From: Corallococcus sp.
GTDB lineage: Bacteria > Bacillota > Clostridia > Christensenellales > CAG-314
Assembly (NCBI GenBank): GCA_023663205.1
Contig: JAMPHX010000001.1
Coordinates: forward strand, 1 to 64,000
Direction of reading: 5' to 3'
DNA length: 64,000 nt
Under the pieces are notes generated by a model. The model did not search any database, was not told the DNA's origin, and worked only from the letters and a program-made list of their open reading frames with translations. Positions 59,373 to 64,000 of the stretch are shown one piece after another; position 1 is the first letter of the stretch; each line of letters begins with the position of its first letter. The position numbers were made by a program, and so were the translations under genes.

Positions 59373-61991
59373 ATGAAAAAACGCAAAGTCATTTTATCCG
59401 TATTGTTGACGTTTGTGTTGCTGCTGACGATTTCCGTAGCCGCGGCTTGCAATCCCGACGACGGTCCCGTAGAGTCGCCCTTCGATTCTTGGGCGCTGCA
59501 AAGCATAAGCGTAGGCGGCAACTACAGGAAGGAATACAACCTTAACGAGGCGTTCTCCGCAGAGGGGCTTACCGTTTCCGCGCGTATGAAAAACGTGGAA
59601 TCGGGCGATACCCGCACGGATGACGTAACGGCAAATGCCCAAATAGACAGCGGCAAATTTAATTCCGCAATGGTAGGAACTTATGCAATAACGGTAAGTT
59701 ACACCCACAGCGGAGTGACGCGTTACGCGCAGTTTGACGTAAGAGTAAAGCCTTACGAACCGCAAGTCAACGGCATATCTATTGCCAAGGTCAAATATGA
59801 TTACGATATTCCGCAAGGCGCGTCTTATGTCAAAATAGACGTCGATGATATTACCGTCAAAGCAGTAAACGCCCAAGGCGAGGAAGAAGCAACCGCGCTT
59901 GACAAATCGGCGTATACCCTTACGTATTACCGCGGGGGAGAAAAGTTGGCAAACCTCGACACTGCAACCAAAGGCGCGTATACCATTCAGGCGGAAAGAA
60001 AGTCCGACGGACAAAAAGCGTTTGCGGTGATATACGTTCTCGACCCCGTACAAAGCATAGAGTTTAGGTCGGGTACGCTTACGCAGGAACAGGCTTTGAC
60101 CGACAGTATGACGGGCAATTGGATGTTTACCGTAACTAACCGCAGCGGAACAACGCACGATGTAACATCCGACAAGGTCGAACTGGGAAGTATCAACTCG
60201 CTTATCCCCGGCAGTTACAAAGCAAACGTCGTTTACAGCGAATACGACGCCAAGGGCAATTCTTCAACTGCCGAAACCGCGGTGGATTACACCGTAACAA
60301 AAGTTGCGGGAATGGTTAACCAATCCTATGCCGTCAATATTTCGGGCGTAGGCGGAGACGGAAAATTTGAAATCAAACCCGCAAACGAAGCAACCGACGG
60401 CGTTTTGAATGCCGAGGGAGGAATTTCGCTTATTACGGGTACAGACAGTTCGGGTAAGGAAATGGTAATAACTATCGAAGGCAACACTGCCGCGTGCGGT
60501 TCCAAATCCTTTACAAAACGTATGAAATTCGGCGGAAAGAGCCAAAGCGGTACAAGACAAATCAAGTTGGAAGTAAAGGGCGCTTCGCTCATTACCGTTT
60601 ACGCAAAGAGCGGTAGTAGCAGTACTCTGCGCGGATTAGGCTTGTACAGCGACGCAACCGTTTCCGCTGCAAAAAGATTGGATACCACCGAACAAATGCT
60701 TGGTACCGTCGTCCCGCTTACATACCTTGTAGATAAGGCAGGCACGTATTACTTGGCTGCGCCCGACGGCGACGTAAATATTTACTACATCCAAATAGAC
60801 ACCGTTTTGACCGGCGAAGCGGCAAACGGACAGCAAAGTATCGAACTTCCTACGGAAACGCAAGTTGCGGGTATCACGCTCGATACGTCTAACTTAGTCA
60901 AAAAGGAGTTTACCAAAGGCGACGCGTTTACATACGAAGGGCTTGTAGTTAACCAAAAGATTTACAATCCGGTAACGGCGGACACTCGTTTTGAAGCGGT
61001 TACGGACTATACGGCTACAATTACCAAAGGCAGTATGGACGAACAGGGCGAAATTACAGTAACGGTAGAGTATCAAGGCAAGACTGCAACGTATATCGCC
61101 AAAGTCAACTCGCTTGTTGACGGCGTCAACGGTATAAAGGTAAGCGCAACCGCACCTACCGTAGAGTTGGAAAGCGCTGACGACAAACACACTGTGGAAC
61201 AAAGCGACTTTGTCGTCACAACCGATAGCGGCGCTGCGATAACCGAAGGTCCTAATGCGGGAGAGTGTTTCAATATTCTGTACGACCTGTACCGTGTAAC
61301 GGACGGAACGGAAGAGTATCTGGGTACCAATTGGACGGTCGGCGCAGGCACATATAAGGTAAAAGTTGCCGCACAGTACAACAACTCTTATGTTGAAGGC
61401 ACAACATCTTTTGAAGCAGAGTGTACGTTTACGGTAAAAGTCAAGGCAGCAGAAGGCGAAGTAACTACGGAATCTTTTGCGCTTGACGTACTTGCAGACC
61501 AAGCGTCGTTCAGCGAAACAGCATATGCGCCAAACAGTAATATTGCCGACAACTCGTTGTTTACGCTGACAAATACCGTCGCAATGAAGACCTCTTTCGG
61601 CGGAACATTCGGCAACTTGCAAAACGGCAGCAATGCGGTTACTTATACGACAATGGACGGCAAAGCCGCCAATCCCAACCAAGGCATTAAGGTGTCAAGC
61701 AATATTGCCCTCGGCACAACGGCGGATTCGCTGTTTACGGTTACTGCAAAAGACAAAATAACGCTGTACTTATACGTAACTTACGCAAACGACAGTTTCA
61801 ATTCCAATAAGGAAGGGATAGTATTTTACAGCGTCAACGGCGGAGAAAAGACTTCGCAGACAATTGCCGCTCGCAAATCCGTATGGACGATAAGCGTAAC
61901 TTTGGAACAAGGTCAAGTGTTGACGCTCGGCGCAACCGCAACGGTCGAAGGCAAACTATGGCTGTTCGGCGCCGAAGCGGTATCGCAGTAA
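59373..61991 (+). CDS. Secreted lipoprotein with Ig-like and carbohydrate-binding-like modules (872 aa)
   Basis: ATG 59373 follows GGAGG (59363-59367), 5 bases away. The signal ends at lipobox VAAAC (Cys near 26). Two bacterial Ig-like (Big_3-type) domains are seen, near 40-125 (SISVGGNYRKEYNLNEAF...GLTVSARM split by family pattern) and 510-580 (GITLDTS...GLVVNQKIYN). Between them, about 330-475, and again at about 705-870 are modules that end in a strand with YYLAAPDGDVNIYYIQ or LWLFGAEA, which resemble binding modules found beside pectate lyases. No catalytic domain was recognised. It is 18 bases upstream of the PL9-like gene, so both act on pectin at the cell surface. Confidence 0.8.
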   Translation: MKKRKVILSVLLTFVLLLTISVAAACNPDDGPVESPFDSWALQSISVGGNYRKEYNLNEAFSAEGLTVSARMKNVESGDTRTDDVTANAQIDSGKFNSAMVGTYAITVSYTHSGVTRYAQFDVRVKPYEPQVNGISIAKVKYDYDIPQGASYVKIDVDDITVKAVNAQGEEEATALDKSAYTLTYYRGGEKLANLDTATKGAYTIQAERKSDGQKAFAVIYVLDPVQSIEFRSGTLTQEQALTDSMTGNWMFTVTNRSGTTHDVTSDKVELGSINSLIPGSYKANVVYSEYDAKGNSSTAETAVDYTVTKVAGMVNQSYAVNISGVGGDGKFEIKPANEATDGVLNAEGGISLITGTDSSGKEMVITIEGNTAACGSKSFTKRMKFGGKSQSGTRQIKLEVKGASLITVYAKSGSSSTLRGLGLYSDATVSAAKRLDTTEQMLGTVVPLTYLVDKAGTYYLAAPDGDVNIYYIQIDTVLTGEAANGQQSIELPTETQVAGITLDTSNLVKKEFTKGDAFTYEGLVVNQKIYNPVTADTRFEAVTDYTATITKGSMDEQGEITVTVEYQGKTATYIAKVNSLVDGVNGIKVSATAPTVELESADDKHTVEQSDFVVTTDSGAAITEGPNAGECFNILYDLYRVTDGTEEYLGTNWTVGAGTYKVKVAAQYNNSYVEGTTSFEAECTFTVKVKAAEGEVTTESFALDVLADQASFSETAYAPNSNIADNSLFTLTNTVAMKTSFGGTFGNLQNGSNAVTYTTMDGKAANPNQGIKVSSNIALGTTADSLFTVTAKDKITLYLYVTYANDSFNSNKEGIVFYSVNGGEKTSQTIAARKSVWTISVTLEQGQVLTLGATATVEGKLWLFGAEAVSQ

Positions 61992-62009
61992 GGCGGGGAG
62001 GATTAAACA

Positions 62010-64000
62010 ATGAAAAAGAGTAAATTTACAAAACTGTTTTCCGTACTTATCGTTTTCGCTTTGATGTTTACGGTAGTGCTGGGAACGCTTGCGGCGTGTA
62101 CGGAACCGCACGCTTGCGAACATATCTGTCCGTACTGCAAGCAGTGCAAGGATAGCGAGTGTACCGAACTTGTATGCGAAAATAAGTGCAACTGCGGTTC
62201 GGCGCCCGTAGCACAGGGCAAAACCTACCATGTTACCGCCGACGCTCCGACAACGGGCGCGGACGGTTCCAAGGAAAAACCCTACAATATTTACACGTTG
62301 CTAAACGATTTCAATTCGGTGGGCAACAGGAAACTGAGCGCGGGCGACACCGTATACGTACAGCCCGGCATATACAAACTTAGCGAAAGGATTATCATTT
62401 CGGCAAGCGGTTTGTACAACAACAGTATCAAGATAGTAAATGCGGCGTATGACGCAAACAGCGGATATACGGGCGCGGACAAACGCGTTGTGCTGGATTT
62501 CAGCGATATGGAATTCAACAATCAGGCGCGCGGAGTTTCGCTTTACGGCGACTATATTTACTGGTACGGAATCGACGTCTGCGGAGCGGGCGACAACGGA
62601 ATGTACATTGCAGGCAGTTACAACACGGTTGAGTATTGCGAGTTCTACAATAACCGCGATACCGGTCTGCAAATAGGCAGAGAAGCCTCCGAGCAATTGT
62701 TTGTTAAGGAGTGGCCCAGTTACAACCTTATCAAAAACTGCACTTCGCACAACAACTACGATAACGAAACTTACGGCGAAAACGCCGACGGTTTTGCGGC
62801 AAAACTTACAGTCGGTTACGGCAACGTATTTGACGGATGTATTGCATACCGCAACTCCGACGACGGTTGGGATTTGTATGCCAAATCCGATTCCGGCAAT
62901 ATCGGCGCGGTAATTATTTACAACTGCGTGGCATTTGAAAACGGATTTTTGGAATACACCCAACAGCAATTCAACAAATTGTTCCCCAAGTGGAATAAAG
63001 AATACAGCGAGTCGCAGGAAAACACCTTGGGTCTTGCCTCATACACGACGCGCGACGGCGACGGCAACGGCTTCAAATTGGGCGGTTCCATCATGGAAGG
63101 CGACGTTATTATGTACAACTGCCTTTCCTACGGCAATAGAATGCACGGCGTAACCGATAACTCCAACCCCGGCGTAATAAGCCTTATGGGTGTTACAAGT
63201 TACAATAACAGTGCGGAAATCGACCAAAACGGCAAAATAAGCGGTATTCAAAAGGAAGATAAACACGGCAACATTGACCTTTCTCGTCAAACTTACAGTT
63301 ACAACACCCTTGACAGAGTGCTGTCGGTAAAGGACGAATTTGCCCTTGCTCTCGACGCCGATGCGTACAGAGGTTCTGTGACAAACAGTATTTTGGGCAA
63401 CGGTTCGGGTTCTTCAAAGTGGAATGTGATACAGGGAAGTATCGATGCCGATACCAAGAACGGCGGAAAAACTTACACTTCGCAAATCAGCAATCTTGTT
63501 TCTTCCGAAATTTTTGCCAAGTTGCCAATTGAAAAGAAAGCGGAAGGCAACACTTATAACCTTGACGGCTGCGGCGATTTGGGTACGTACGATGCGGAAG
63601 GCAACCTTACGCTCAATGCGGACAGAGTGCACCTCAAATACCGCAATGACGACGGTTCGGTGAATATGGGAGATATACTTGCCGTCAAGGATTATTCCAA
63701 ACTTCTGGGAAGCGACACAAAGATAGGTTCTGTATTGAACCTCAACAGTTACGACGCGTATACGCACTTTGTCGACGAAAAACTCCTCGGCAATGCGGAA
63801 CACGAAATAGCGTCTGTTCTTTTAAAGAGCAAGGAAGCGCTTACGATAGGAGTGGAAACTTCGGCGTGCTACCAAGATTTTGACGTGCTTACCAAAATGC
63901 TCGATTGCTACATTTCTTGGAAGTCGTCCGACGAAAAATTGATAAAACTCAACGGACAACTTGACGTTTCGCTTTCTCAAACGGAATATGCAAGGGCACA
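62010..64000 (+). CDS. Polysaccharide lyase family 9-like pectate lyase lipoprotein (partial, runs off the window)
   Basis: ATG 62010 follows GGGGAGGA. The frame stays open to the window end (663 codons seen). The signal ends at lipobox LAAC. A Cys-rich tail of the anchor follows (residues about 34-63, CEHICPYCKQC...CENKCNC). Then comes a right-handed beta-helix: ADGSKEKPYNIYTLLN, VQPGIYKLSERI, GIDVCGAGDNGMYIAG, NRDTGLQIGR, and NADGFAAKL with GYGNVFDGC and NSDDGWDLY, which are typical PL9 (Pel9A) features with several Asp for calcium. It should cleave pectate at the surface by beta-elimination. The end beyond residue ~560 is probably a second domain. Confidence 0.85.
   Translation, partial: MKKSKFTKLFSVLIVFALMFTVVLGTLAACTEPHACEHICPYCKQCKDSECTELVCENKCNCGSAPVAQGKTYHVTADAPTTGADGSKEKPYNIYTLLNDFNSVGNRKLSAGDTVYVQPGIYKLSERIIISASGLYNNSIKIVNAAYDANSGYTGADKRVVLDFSDMEFNNQARGVSLYGDYIYWYGIDVCGAGDNGMYIAGSYNTVEYCEFYNNRDTGLQIGREASEQLFVKEWPSYNLIKNCTSHNNYDNETYGENADGFAAKLTVGYGNVFDGCIAYRNSDDGWDLYAKSDSGNIGAVIIYNCVAFENGFLEYTQQQFNKLFPKWNKEYSESQENTLGLASYTTRDGDGNGFKLGGSIMEGDVIMYNCLSYGNRMHGVTDNSNPGVISLMGVTSYNNSAEIDQNGKISGIQKEDKHGNIDLSRQTYSYNTLDRVLSVKDEFALALDADAYRGSVTNSILGNGSGSSKWNVIQGSIDADTKNGGKTYTSQISNLVSSEIFAKLPIEKKAEGNTYNLDGCGDLGTYDAEGNLTLNADRVHLKYRNDDGSVNMGDILAVKDYSKLLGSDTKIGSVLNLNSYDAYTHFVDEKLLGNAEHEIASVLLKSKEALTIGVETSACYQDFDVLTKMLDCYISWKSSDEKLIKLNGQLDVSLSQTEYARA

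Overview
The window looks like a chromosomal segment of an uncultured, low-to-moderate G+C Bacillota (Clostridia-like) bacterium. The evidence is strong Shine-Dalgarno sites of the GGAGG type, TTGACA/TATAAT promoters, a SAM-I (S-box) riboswitch ahead of metK, a secA-prfB pair, many secreted lipoproteins with GLUG, InlB-like or Ig-like modules, and a GPH-family sugar symporter. No rRNA, tRNA, CRISPR array, prophage or intact insertion sequence was found. The exact family is not determinable by eye.

Layout. Positions 1-1900 are a decayed accessory patch: the tail of a possible polymorphic toxin, a DUF4926-like partner broken at a G tract, a tandem intergenic repeat, and a DUF2310 pseudogene with two lesions. 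Positions 2000-10400 hold a phosphopantetheinyl transferase, a giant repetitive secreted protein and leuS. Positions 10400-15400 hold small modules: two XRE repressors with paired operators, small membrane proteins, cysK and a MITE-like element. A LysR regulator and malic enzyme follow as a divergent pair (15.5-17.8 kb). Positions 18-27 kb form a surface/carbohydrate cluster: a GLUG/InlB lipoprotein disrupted at a 9-G tract, a membrane-anchored alpha/beta hydrolase fused to an 8-TM domain, a CE2-like esterase lipoprotein and a GPH symporter with an extra external domain. Positions 27.8-37 kb hold a metallophosphoesterase, riboswitch-metK, recD2, secA and prfB. Positions 37-46 kb hold a MATE exporter, cardiolipin synthase, tsaD, a P-type ATPase behind a structured leader, and an M32 carboxypeptidase. 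Positions 46-59 kb hold an alpha-galactosidase-like GH36 protein, an RNA methyltransferase, murC, pyk, psuG, an MDR protein lacking the usual catalytic zinc ligands, an MBL hydrolase, ferritin and an EFR1-type ferredoxin. The window ends in a pectin-related lipoprotein operon (59.4-64 kb, PL9-like lyase, truncated at the edge).

How it fits together. The cell appears to be a fermenter (pyruvate kinase, malic enzyme, EFR1 ferredoxin) that degrades plant polysaccharide outside the cell (PL9, CE2, Ig/CBM-like lipoproteins), imports products through the GPH symporter and finishes them inside (GH36). The most noteworthy non-gene signals are: (i) a leader at 42261-42338 in which one segment can pair with either of two identical copies, directly ahead of a cation ATPase; (ii) a ~120-bp unit in tandem pairs at two loci 40 kb apart; (iii) promoters placed so that tsaD and the phosphopantetheinyl transferase would be leaderless; (iv) several long G or C tracts, two of which break genes; and (v) XRE repressors whose operator lies in the spacer of a consensus promoter.
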